64,000 bases of DNA from Tetraselmis striata (Eukaryota > Chlorophyta > Chlorodendrophyceae > Chlorodendrales > Chlorodendraceae), in the NCBI GenBank assembly GCA_006384855.1, contig VCJN01000162.1:33412-97411 (forward strand), given 5' to 3'. The notes under the pieces were generated by a model, which did not search any database, was not told where the DNA came from, and worked only from the letters and a program-made list of their open reading frames with translations. The position numbers were made by a program, and so were the translations under genes. Every line of letters begins with the position of its first letter. Positions within the stretch are counted from its first letter, which is position 1. This document shows, one piece after another, positions 43,968 through 54,307 of this stretch.

Positions 43968-44960
43968 TTATGCAACAGTGGCCTCTAAACCACCAACACA
44001 TTGAGAGCACAAGGAGGGGTTTGACCAAGATGCAACCTGGGGAGTCCGGCCACGCTTGGAGTAAAACTGTGGCTCCACATGCCTATGGCACTCCAGATCC
44101 TGGGCAGTGTTGAAGATGTCGTGGAAGGGATGCTCCTCGGGGAGTGGTTGGCCACCACACACATAGTCTTGGCTGGCAATAGCATCCTGCAAAACATCCT
44201 TTGCAATGCGCATGCAAGCTGCGATGTCTGCTTTGCTGGGTGGCTGTTCCTCACTGGTATGTGACGGCTGCATCTTGCTGGGTGCCCTCAGCGAGAAAAT
44301 GACGCGAGGTTTGGCACACTCCTTGCACTGCACAGTGCCCCTGTCCAGTTGCAAATGGAAGGGTGCGCCTCCGGGTGTAGAAATCTCCAAACAGTTATCA
44401 TGCATCTCTGGTTGGGCTGTATCAACTCTGCCGCCCCGGCCTGTGCGGCCACCTCTGCTCCCACGGCCTCCTCTGCGGCCTCTGCCTCCACGGCCACCAG
44501 GTGACTCATGGAATGATGCCTCCTTTGCTTTCTGCTTGGCAACCATGGAGGGTTGATGTTCTATCGTGAAGGGCTGGAGGCTGCAATCCTCAAAGGACAT
44601 GTAGCTGAGCTTGTCGCTCTGCCCACCTTCAGGAGCGGCCTTGGGGATAGGGGTTGGCATGCGCATCTTCTGCACTTGTTGATACAACGCTGGATGAATC
44701 TTTGATCACACTCGGTTTCCAAATGTTTAGTGCACATGCTGCACATTCACAATTGTCGCCGTTGATGCTGGACTGCTGCACCATATACGGTGTAGAGATG
44801 GCGTGGTTCTTCAACACCTTCTCCATGACATGGAACTTCTCCCGCTGCTTGCGTGTGACAGACACTGTGCCCAGGCGTTGGGGTCCAGCTTCTTCAAGGT
44901 TTGAAGGATTAATTCGACCTATGAGAGTACACATTCGCACAGGATATTAAAGGCAATACT
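43968..44960 (-). pseudogene. Cysteine- and RGG-rich element-associated protein
   Basis: The minus-strand frame 44940-44690 has INPSNLEEAGPQRLGTVSVT, KFHVMEKVLKNHAISTPYMV and a CECAACALNIWKP patch. After a frame change near 44700 the frame 44687-43968 reads KMRMPTPIPKAAPEGG, then an RGG-type box (GGRGGRGRRGGRGSRGGRTG). A zinc-binding-like C-terminus follows: VQCKECAKPRVIFSL, a helix, DYVCGGQPLPEEHPFHDIF, EPQFYSKRGR and LCSQCVGG, ending at a stop. From memory, a C..C.KPR...DY.CG.....FY....G....C..C arrangement is seen in unnamed repeated proteins of animals and algae, suggesting a mobile-element origin. Function unknown. It could be related to the transposase-like gene at 22.8-25.3 kb. Confidence 0.45.
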
Positions 44961-45370
44961 ATATATATTAAAATTAAGCGCCGACCACTTCTTCGTGACA
45001 AATACTGTCGCGTCACTAGCCGCCACATCACCGCCCTCCCGAGTCAACAATATCCCGTTCGCGGAGCGTACGGATAGGGGGCGCCTCAAGACTTCCAGGC
45101 CGAGCGTACAATCGTCGAGTTGCGCAGCGTGCAGCTCCAGCTCAGGCTTCTTCGTGTCGAGCATAACCTCTTGCAACCAATCTACGCCTCTTGCAACCAA
45201 TCTACGCAGGTGTTTTCGGCAAGCCATTTCTCCGTGCGCAGGTCGAACGTGCTACCCAAGATCACGTCGTAGTTCCGGCCCAGACCGGTATTAGCCACAC
45301 GCACAGTCACCGAAGCGGCGACAGTGGGGTCCTCCATGCGTGGGTGCTGCGCAGTGCGCCGCACAAGCAC
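44961..45370 (-). pseudogene. Possible retropepsin-like fragment
   Basis: The minus-strand frame 45370-45182 reads SVTVRVANTGLGRNYDVILG STF. YDVILG followed by a polar helix resembles the C-terminal strand of retroelement aspartic proteases. A second frame (45227-44919) continues with GVDWLQEVMLDTKKPELELH and LSVRSANGILLTREGGDVAA. The DTG/DSG active-site triad was not found. The fragment is short and broken, so the call is weak. Confidence 0.3.
45168..45207 (+). repeat. 20-bp perfect tandem duplication
   Basis: CCTCTTGCAACCAATCTACG occurs twice back to back inside the retropepsin-like fragment and shifts its reading frame, which suggests a recent slip or a healed break. Confidence 0.85.
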
Positions 45371-45399
45371 TGTGTGTGCGGGCTGGAGCTGTGATGGCG

Positions 45400-48300
45400 G
45401 ATGAGCGGGCGCGCCGTCGCTTATGCGCGGTTGGCTCGCTGTACTATGGGACGGCGACTACTGGTACGGCGCGGCAATATCTGAGTCGTCGCGGGGACGA
45501 GACAAGTACATAAGACAGTACATCAAGTGATGAACCGTAATGACAGTGATGGTCTGAACGTTCCCCCCCCCCCGGCCAAATTCTGGGCAGATTTGCTTCC
45601 TAAACCATAACACATAAAGCTGCACGCCCTATCTCCATACGACTGCAGTTGGCGCACGAGGTCAAGTGCTGGGGCGGCTTCGGCCGATGTCCCGGGGCGG
45701 GGCGAAATTTACTTTTTACTTTACTTATTAATAGAAGGCGCGCGCACGACAACGGGTTTGTATTCTGGTACCCGTACGGGTAGTCGCTCGATGATAATGC
45801 CATGAGAATATGATAATGTGTTGTTTTGGGTGCCCCGCGCCCCCCCGCCCCCTTTTGAGCGCAGGTACTATAAAGTACTGTAAAAAGCATTGCAAACCCG
45901 CAATCGGGGTGTGATATCAATGCTTATGATGTCCAACAAGTACACATGGGCAAGCACGATATTGTCACATATTCAGTTAATGCGCAAGAGAGCAGGAAAA
46001 TTATGAAGAAACATCATGATTACAGTGTTGCAGTGTTAGCCCCTTGCCCTCCCGGGCAAAGCCTACCATACTATGTATGTGTAATGATGGATGAATGCTA
46101 CGGAGTCATGGTCGCATTATTATCTCTCGCACGCTACGCTGACTGTGCTGCGCCTCACGGATGCAAAACTGTGCCGCGCATGCTCGCCTGCTAGATGCTG
46201 CTGAGCTGGTGGTTGTTGCTCTCTCCCCCCACATGCTTTGCCGCGCCCGTCTTTCAGCTCCGATGTTTTCGCGAACCCGTACGACCGGCTTAGCTCCCCT
46301 GCATGCGCACAATGTTCATGTAGGCAACACAATTCTCTATTGGCCTCGGGGTGGTCTTCATCGAATGGATGCATGCCACACATGTTGTAGTTCTCCGAGG
46401 CCTTCGCAATTTGTTGCATAACGTACTCCCTGCAGCCATACCAATATATATGCAGTCAGTCAGCACACACATGCCAAATTATGATCAGCAATACACATCG
46501 TTTGATATTTTCATGCGAGTTGCAAGGGAACCGCGCGAGGTGCACATGCTGCACGAAGTCATGTCCCACCTTCCGTAACGGTATCGGTATCGGTATCGAC
46601 TGCCTACCGCCCGACTTCCATGGACGCTAGCCAGTGTAGTAGTATATAGAAGTGTCTCTTCTTCCTCGACACACTAGTGGACTCACCGGGGGTGCGGCGT
46701 GGGTATGTGGCGGCTGTTAGATGTGGCTACCGTGATCATACACAACATAGATAGGGTTCACCAGCGCTAGGCGCGCCTCTACTGTAAAGTGGAGGAATGC
46801 CACCTCAAGCGTTTCCAGCGCATCGGAGAGGGTATCGTCGATAAGCGCAATGCCGTCTTGCGCGGCTACGGCATTCTTTGGGACGCTCATGGCGACAACA
46901 TCGGCATCGTGAAGCGGCAGGGAGGCGGGGGCATATGACAACGCATGGCTACTAACATAACCTTTGAGCATGTCACCGTCGGACCGAACTCTGACGCCTT
47001 CCTCCACGACGGCTTGAACTGCTAGACGTTGTCGGTGTTATTAACGCTTACGCATACTAACAGAACGCCGCCAATCAGTTTCAACGGCATGGTGGGGGTG
47101 CCTGTTGTGAGGGTGCATGTTCCGATGCGCACTTGTGGCCGCGCGAGGGTCGTTCCACGGCGGGGGACGGTGTCATCGAATGGAAGAGCCCATAAACCGA
47201 CGTGGCGCCGCCAAGGATAGCGTGCTAGCGGCCGTGAGGCAAATTAGGCGCGACCGTACGCCTCGATCCGGATTTCCAATACATTTCTTAGTATTGTTCG
47301 GGATTCAACAATATTGTTTTGCGGATATCCGGGAACCCCCTTTTTTGAGGGAGACATAGGCATCTAACACAACAAATAAACTTATCATTGCCGCCGAATA
47401 GTCGGTAATTAGCTAGGCGACGTCGTACATCTCGATATTGACAGCAAGTAGACCCGTTGCAAGAGTGTGGAATCGAGAGAGCCTAGGATCAATCGTAGTA
47501 GTCGCAACACTGTACAACCCCGCGTCCGCCGACCCGCCGACCCGGGGCCCGGCGTCCGTCCGGCGACGGCGACAACAACAGCAACGGAGACGGTCGTCCG
47601 ACGACGGACGTTGTACGGCGTCCGGGTCCGGTCCACGCGGCGGGCTCGGCGCTTCGCGCCATGCCCGCCCCGTAGACCTGACGAACAGCGACGACCAACC
47701 CGACGGGCGGCGGCCGGGCGGCCGGCCGACCGGTACCTGTACCGGTAGTCAACACGTAAGCGCGACTGTTATTTTGGCTTGCGCGGAATTATGACGGAAT
47801 CTATAAGGGATACATTGTTGATATATGTGATAGTTTATGCGAAACAGTCCCGAAAGTCGGCGACAGACTCACGCACAGACTCACCTCGTAATTGATATGG
47901 TAGGGTAGATAGCGACTAATCCTTATTGCTGAAATATTGTCGGGTATAGCCGAGCGATACCCGGCGGGTTAAAATTGTGACTAGGGGATTAATCGATATT
48001 ATATGTTTGGAATCCGTTGCGGATTTGCTTTATATGGGTACCGGCGGGTAAATGACATGCGGCAGGCGCTCATAGTCGCTAACGGTATAGAAGATCGGCA
48101 CCCGTCGAAGCCGGGTCCGCGTAACCGCCCTTAATACGGCACTTCTAATAATGTATTTGTACTCTTTTTCATTGTACCAATACCAATACCGTATTCCATA
48201 TACCCTGACAACTACTCCCTCTTTATGTGAGCTTATCCGCACTTATCCGCGCTTATCCATGCATGCCACGAGTACTTGCGGTGGGATCTCGACGCCACAC

Positions 48301-49220
48301 TAGTACCCGTACGCGAAACGGTACGTGAAGATGCACCTCCCGCCGGCCCACGCACGCGTACTTCGCCATGGCGCGAAACCGCGCGGACGGCCTGACGCTG
48401 CTGACGTGCACGAGGCGGCGATGTGACTACCTTATCCCTCGTCTGACTTATTTATCATCCGCAGGTCTCGCCCGACATCTAACCACTCGCTACCCCACTG
48501 CCCTTAAACCCCTCGCCTCGCCGGCAGTAGCCACCACTTCAACGTACAACACCGTAGCCACCCGACCAACGGCGAATGTTCGGTGGAGCAAGCCCGCTTA
48601 TTGTCGGTGATTGCATGCAAGTGTGTGGATTCCAGCTTGCCATGGCAATCTTAACCGACGCTCGTCATACCCTTCCCCTTCCCTTCAGTTGAAAACCACC
48701 ACCACATCGTAACCCGAAGAGCCCGTTCCGTCTTCGCCCGAACCGCCTGCCCCCCCGTCACCACCCGCCGCACCGGCTGCCTGACGTTCGCGTCGACCGA
48801 ACAGCGGAACGTTCCCGACCAACGAATTAACGTGGGAGGATGGGTCGGTGCGGTGCTTATCGTCTTATCACTCCGAGGTTACCGTCACAACTATTCTCTC
48901 AACAAGGTTAGGATGCGACATCATGACGGCAGGAAATGCGCGACTGCTTTCTCACTAACATTGTATTCCATGCACGCATGCTTACTCTTTGCGTCCCACC
49001 CAAATCTTGTCGCCTATCACCCAGCCAGCACACCTCTTCACCAATAGGCAACCACGTGGTGTGTTGCCATGTTGCAACTGCCATGGGCGTACCTAGACGA
49101 TTTCCTGCTCAAACTCCGCCGATCGCTCTCACGGTGGCGGCATCAGATGATGTTCTATTCCGTGCTTTTGGTCCTCGACGATTACGGATTTCAAGTGGAT
49201 ATAGTACGTTATAGTACGCG
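45400..49220. other. No supported gene; short unassigned frames
   Basis: Unassigned minus frames include 46419-46120 (MCGMHPFDEDHPEANREL, Cys/His-bearing) and 47007-46717 (96 aa, ends AVLTNPIYVV-like hydrophobic). They may be eroded element exons. A GGTATC triplet repeat lies at 46582-46599, three CTTATCCGC-type units at 48229-48257, and a GC-rich CGACGGCG-type stretch at 47520-47740. Nothing here supports a functional gene. Confidence 0.35.
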
Positions 49221-49285
49221 CGACCTAGTATTTCTTTGGTGTTTCCATCAATTGCACAGTATCTCGGACGAGTCTAACGGCGATA

Positions 49286-50115
49286 TTGACATCGACAATA
49301 AGGTTGGCAGCGACAGGGGCAAGGCCCGGAGACCATGTGGTAGTCCTACACCGCAAGACTGGGCGGACGGTCTGTGAGGAGAGGGCGGAGCGGTGTACGG
49401 CGAATGTTGACGACGATGCCTTGTGGGAGGACGAGCATGAAGAACGAGAACCGAATCGATTTCTCTTCAGCATGAACGGCAGCGACGGGGACGAGACGGG
49501 GGGCGGGGGGCATGAAGGAGAGGAAGATCGGGAGCGGCGCCGCGAAAGCACTGTTGAAGGCGGTGCCAAAGAGGTAAGTCGTATTAGACATATTTGTTGC
49601 TGCTAGTTACATCGCGTGCCTATCTTCACTGTGCACAAATTATACAAAACCGTGTCCCGTCTACTTGCTGCTAACTACGGTGTTGCTTTGTGCCCCTCTA
49701 CGGGTACTGGCGGCGAGCCTGAGCATGGTGCCGAGAATGACAAGAGCCACGAAGATATGATGGACTGCTTCTCCCACGAGTTGTTGGGTAAGCCCCCGAA
49801 GCGTTCGTCGCGCATCGGGCATGTCATGGTCGACCTCCTGGGCGTCAAGGCGGACTGCGAGCTGCCCGCGGCATAGGAGGAGATACTGCATATTCTGCAC
49901 GTTGCACTGGGCAACGACGCTAGGTTTCCGAAGACGGAAGGGGCCTCGCTAAAGGCGTTGGGCATTAATCCTGACTTTTCTCAGTTCGAGAGAAATTGGT
50001 GTCGCAGCTGCGCGCAACATGTCTACCCGCCGCCGTGCGAGATGACGTTGTTCGACGAGGAGGATAGCTTCTCAATCACATCGCTTCCCGCGGTAACCCG
50101 TACCGTAGTGCGATA
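49286..50115 (+). pseudogene. Unknown exon chain with in-frame stop
   Basis: A frame with CTANVDDDALWEDEHEEREP and an acidic/Gly-rich tail ends at a good donor (GAG, GTAAGT at 49572). A later frame holds DKSHEDMMDCFSHELLGKPP and RIGHVMVDLLGVKADCELPA. It then runs through a TAG at 49873-49875 into EEILHILHVALGNDARFPKT and CRSCAQHVYPPPCEM. The coherence across the stop suggests a formerly continuous protein of unknown family. Confidence 0.35.
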
Positions 50116-50559
50116 ACTGCCCGAGTATGTTATATCCAAAATGCCGGTTTCCGCCCACTCAGCTGCACGCATGCGGGTGCGGCACAACGCCATGTACAGG
50201 CCAACCCACTCGTCACCCTGCCACATTCTCAGTCACAGACACTCAACCAACCGAAGCACCGCCTCCCCCGGGGGCGCAATGGACCCAAAACGGGACTTTC
50301 GGCTGCTTGGCGCGGCTTCTCTGGCCTCAGAGGCCAAGTAGTTTGGCATCTCCGTGGCGACCTTCAAGACCCTGTACATTGCGAGCACGCCCACCCACCC
50401 ACATCCCTCAACTTCGCACCTATGCCGCTGCTTTACTCCGCCTAGGAAAAATGTCTTTAACGGTTTGGAGACCTAGCCACGTGTATTTGGGAACTTTCTG
50501 CCTTGGTGGAGTCTCTCCTAGTGTGTTCTACAGTCCCCTAGTCCGGTTTTCGTGGATGG

Positions 50560-51345
50560 GTATTTCTGTGGCAATGCGCGAGTGGGAGGATGGCACCGGC
50601 GGGGGCGTGGCACCTACCCGCAACCAACCCAGCCGCGCAGCTAGGACTAAACCCCGCTACCCGAACCACGACGGCACCATGTTCCTGGACCTCTCCTTGG
50701 TTGAGGACTAGGACGTGGGGGGTAGTGGGTCGGAGTGGGAGTACGAGGGGAGCGACGAGGAGGACGATTTGGAGCTGTCCCCGACTACCGGGCGCGTCCT
50801 GACGCCCCCGGAGCGTCTCGTCAAGCACGGCACCGTCGAGCGCGGTGCCGCTTACTGTTTGCCGTGCCTCGCCGAGGCGGGGGCCTTCAACATCACGGAC
50901 GTCGATGGCGGGCAGCCCACCGGCCTGCCCTACAAGTGAGCGCCGCAACTTGCCTGTGCGAATGGCGGTGGGGTTGGGTGGTTGAGAATTACAATTAACT
51001 AGAAATGCCAATCGTACTCGCTACATGCCATTCTAACTTTTCTGTTGCCGCCCCCGGCCCGCCCTTCAGGATACCGGCCGGCACGCTCTGCCGGCCGTGC
51101 AAGTAGGACGCCGGCAGCCACCCGCGCTCTCCCACCCCAAGGCAGCCAGACGGTCGGAAGCCCCGGCGTGCCGATGGGACGGTAGGCAAGTAAGGCGGTA
51201 TTAGCAACACGGAGTTCCCCAACATGCTTAGGGTTGCCGGCATGCTTAAAGATGCCAAGGCCCGCCTTGAGAGAGAGCATGGCAAGAGAGTGCGGTAGGG
51301 AAAGAAGATGCTCGCTGACAGGAAGGCGGCGGCCAGGCGCTAGCC
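50560..51345 (+). pseudogene. Unknown acidic/basic protein relic with TAG/TAA stops
   Basis: Coherent pieces are PNHDGTMFLDLSLVED, then after a TAG GSGSEWEYEGSDEEDDLELS, then GAAYCLPCLAEAGAFNITDV ending at a GTGAGC donor (50937). After an acceptor at about 51069 come IPAGTLCRPCK and, past further stops, NTEFPNMLRVAGMLKDAKAR with a basic tail. The two C..C pairs could bind zinc. Premature stops (TAG, TAG, TAA, TAG) indicate decay. Family unknown; it may be the 3' part of the same locus as 49286-50115. Confidence 0.35.
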
Positions 51346-51392
51346 GCGCTGTAATCTTTTCACTACATATATCAAACTGTGCATCGCAATTG

Positions 51393-52399
51393 TCATGAAA
51401 AAGCTATTACAATGTTTCTATGGGGGGAAAGGGCTGCTGCGGCTCCCGTGGGCGCAGCCCGCGTGGTGCCCGGCGGGGGGGGGGGGGAGCCGCGGGGGGG
51501 GGGGGGGGGGGCGGGGGGGGGGGGGGGGGGGGGGGGGGCGACGAGGGGGGGGGCGCTCTGCGTGGGCGTAGCGCGCTTCTTGCCCTGTGGGCCACGCTTC
51601 GGTCGCTTTGGTGTGGGCAGCTCATGTTGGTGGCTTTCATGAATTTTCATGTGGCCAAGGACCTCCCCCTACCCTGAACTCTAGGTGCCTAGCAGCGTCC
51701 CTTCGGTAGGCAGTCTTTGTGACCAAGTGAGCGTGCTCATACCCGTGATAATCACATTTTAGCAGGTCGCCATACTAGCTTATGTAACCAGGGATATGGC
51801 ACTGTAGAATGTGGCAGTACACGGTGGCAACATCATTCTCACCTGCATCATTGACAAATGCCTGCACGAATTTCTCTGCCACTTGCTTGACCTACCTGTT
51901 GTGCCCGAGCCTCCTTCAAGTGCAGAGGTGGCAGCTGGGCGGTGCCTGGTGCGCGAGTTGGGTCCACGGGCTCCAACAGCAGCTCCCATAGTTGCTTGCA
52001 GATTTCCAAGGCGGTCTGCACCTTCACATCATCGGAGCCGCTTACCGTTGGGTAAGTCAGGCCCGCCGTGATGCAGAGGTTGATGTGCAGGAGATCGTGT
52101 ACCTTATGCTTGGCTTAGATGTGTAGCAGTGGGGGCTTGCAATTGAGGTACCTGCAATGTGCATATAATTACAAAAAATCGGCAACATAGTGTTACCAAT
52201 CAGCATGAAACATATTAATACATATGGAAACGCTGCAAAACAATTCGAGATAACATACCTCTCCGCAGCATGCATCCTTGCAAATTCCCTCAGTTCGTTC
52301 TTGATCTTCTTTGGGGGGACATCGCGGATAATCTTCTTGCAGCACGGGCACGTGTATGCCTTGTCCACGATGCCCTTTACAAAATTGTGAGACGCGCAT
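51393..52399 (-). CDS. Putative zinc-binding protein, unrecognised
   Basis: Minus-strand candidate exons. 52368-52250 has YTCPCCKKIIRDVPPKKIKN and LREFARMHAAER, a CxxC plus basic helix. About 52045-51940 has GSDDVKVQTALEICKQLWEL LLEPVDP. About 51775-51690 has LLKCDYHGYEHAHLV and YRRDAARHLEF. About 51650-51540 has MKIHESHQHELPTPKRPKRG followed by a basic tail that runs into a G-rich block. Splice phases were not all verified. The C..C/H..H residues suggest metal binding. It may be a host gene or an element protein. Confidence 0.35.
51473..51550. repeat. Block of stacked G runs
   Basis: Several G runs of 10-26 nt are separated by single C, GC or CGACGA interruptions over about 78 bp. It is the densest G tract in the window and an obvious G-quadruplex candidate. 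Confidence 0.95.
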
Positions 52400-53180
52400 G
52401 CCGGCTAGCTCCTTGTCCTTTTTACCGCCCGGGCGGGCTGCTCGGCGCGCTGCACCGCCTCGCCCTTACAGACCGTGGCCCACGCGCAGTGCTGACGACG
52501 CGCCCAACGCGCGCCGCGTTCGAGGCTTCGTCCTTGCCTTGGCGGGTCGAGGCCGTCGACAACAATAGTTGGTGCCTTTGTTACTCGCGTTTTGCGGGCG
52601 ACGGGCGGGCGGGTTGGTGCCTCATGCCGCGTCCGCGGCGATTCGGTACCCCAGACGACACCATCGTGGTCAAACCCTGTAACTACGAGTGCCCCCCCCC
52701 CCTCCCCGTCCCATGGGCATCTTGCCAATCTCTTGGACTGACCGACGACCGACCTGGTGGCTGGCTCGTTGTGTGGGTGGGCCATGTGGCAGGGATGGCA
52801 TGGCACCACCGCCGGCGGCTGTGCCTGACGCCTTTGTATTGTCCGTGGTTTATTCGGAATCCGAACTACGGTACGAGTTACCGCGGGAAGCGGTGTGATG
52901 CAAGATAGCCGTTGGAAATTGCACCAGTGGTCCCCCCCCCCCCCCCCCCCAACGTGTTTCGCTCACATACGCATTAATCCGCGCGAGTCGCATTATTATA
53001 TGCATGGTAGTGTCCACGTTCCGCTGAAGATCACGAATATGTTCCATTGCGTAGACACGCATGGCGTCGCAACCTGCACGAATTGCAAAATACATGTATA
53101 GCCCATTTAGTAGATCAGCTAAGTCGGGCGCGCCCTAACACGCGGACGTCGGGGATTATGTGGTGGTTAGATCGACTAGC
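52400..53180. other. No supported gene; two C runs
   Basis: Long overlapping frames on both strands (52270-52908 +, 52809-52405 -) share the GC-rich DNA and show no domain. C runs lie at 52692-52702 and 52932-52950. Confidence 0.35.
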
Positions 53181-53452
53181 TAGGGCGAACGTAGATAGGG
53201 CTAGGTGAGGCGGCGCACCTTCCACTTGAGTGGATGTCACTAGCCGCCGCGCGCGATGCCGCTAAACTAGTAAAGGCATACTAAAGGCATAATATATATA
53301 CCCCGGGTTTTTTGTGCGTGCTAACGATGCCGACGATTCGTTAACGCGCCCACACCGATGCCTTTACTAGTTTAGCGGCATCGCGCGCGGCGGCTAGTGA
53401 CATCCACTCAAGTGGAAGGTGCGCCGCCTCAGCTAGCCCTACGTTCGCCCTA
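53181..53452. repeat. Foldback: ~95-bp near-perfect inverted repeat
   Basis: The left arm 53181-53279 and right arm 53358-53452 are reverse complements over about 95 bp. The only differences I see are a four-base indel and one substitution near the outer ends. The spacer is about 78 bp. The arms contain CACTTGAGTGGATGTCACTA and GCGATGCCGCTAAACTAGTA. The right arm runs into an AT microsatellite. A transcript would form a long hairpin. It could be a MITE/foldback element or a small-RNA precursor; no coding frame is involved. Confidence 0.92.
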
Positions 53453-53473
53453 TATATATATATATATAATATC

Positions 53474-53508
<35 letters not shown>

Positions 53509-53512
53509 GTCT
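53451..53512. repeat. (TA)n microsatellite
   Basis: About 60 bp of alternating TA with small interruptions, abutting the right arm of the foldback. Confidence 0.9.
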
Positions 53513-53559
53513 AGGCGTCTTATTCGTCAAATAAACCCGTTGCCACGGTAGTCCGGTGT

Positions 53560-54162
53560 GGGTGTCCCCACAGGGGGGTTGTGGCCGGGCTTGCACATTA
53601 TGAATACAATTACGCGCACCCGAGTATTTCCCACTGCCCGCCGATTGGCCGGATTGATGCCATGCCTGAGCGGTCCCTTGAACACTGCCCTGCATGTGGC
53701 GGTGGTGAACCTGAGACTTATATCGAGCATATGTTGGTGGAGTGCCCGCGGTGGGGGTATCACCGTCACAATTTGGGGTTGTTAGTTCCGGAGTTTATTA
53801 GGGATTATATTAGTAGTCAGGTTATGGCGTCAACACCTGAGGACACAACTGCCTTTAGTTTGGGCGGGGTCCCCCCCTCCCTTCACGGCGCCCTGGATTT
53901 ATTGGGAATGGGAAAATTTTCCAGCTATGGTGTCCGGCCCTCCCTCACATTGTTTTTTTTGTTACGTATGTATCGCACTCCCGAAATGCTTTGCTCCGCG
54001 GGTTGGGGCTTGCCCCAACTCGCATTACTCGAATGGGCCGACGCCCAAACGGGTAGGGCGGACCTTTTCGTGGTCGTTCAGTGCCGGGTATTTTCAAGGG
54101 CAGTGTTTCAGACGGTGATCCAACAGTCTGTGCAGGAAATTCTGTCACTAGCCTTCAGTTAG
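53560..54162 (+). pseudogene. 3' end of a non-LTR retrotransposon ORF
   Basis: The frame 53581-54162 carries CPACGGGEPETYIEHMLVEC followed by PRWGYHR, the CxxC...H....C zinc-binding motif found downstream of the RT in LINE-type proteins. An upstream segment in another frame (VGVPTGGLWPGLHIMNTIT) looks like the preceding helical part after a frameshift. The C-terminus is helical (FSSYGVRPSLTLFFLLRMYR, ALLEWADAQTGRADLFVVVQ) and ends at a stop at 54160-54162. No RT core is present nearby, which fits a 5'-truncated insertion starting at or near the AT microsatellite. Confidence 0.65.
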
Positions 54163-54267
54163 CCTTTCAGAATGCTTCGGCAATTTGCTTGATGACTACT
54201 ATAATGGAGCGTCGCCTACCCCTAACCTACTGGATCACTGCCTAAACGGCCGTCGTAGACGCTGCAA

Positions 54268-54307
54268 GGGTTTCACTGGTGCCAGTGCTGTCCCGGGGGC
54301 GGGAAAA
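54268..54307 (+). repeat. Dispersed repeat shared with 43050-43092
   Basis: Second copy of TTTCACTGGTGCCAGT plus CTGTCCCGGGGGCGGG and an A run. It lies 100 bp past the non-LTR ORF end, so it may belong to the element's 3' tail. Confidence 0.7.

Noticed and set aside
47430-47800. Arg/Pro-rich genes on both strands
   Set aside because: CG-rich composition opens several frames at once; no start, splice or family support.
49286-51345. Reassigned genetic code (TAG/TAA = Gln), as in some ulvophyte algae
   Set aside because: The well-resolved genes (IFT20, the Ycf45-type gene, the coiled-coil gene and the resolved Dicer-like exons) read without internal TAG/TAA, and IFT20 ends with TAG. Pseudogene decay is simpler.
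51379-51677. Gly- or Pro-rich proteins encoded through G/C runs (also near 6003, 37279, 61963, 62773)
   Set aside because: These frames exist only because homopolymers have no stop codons; no flanking coding signal supports them.
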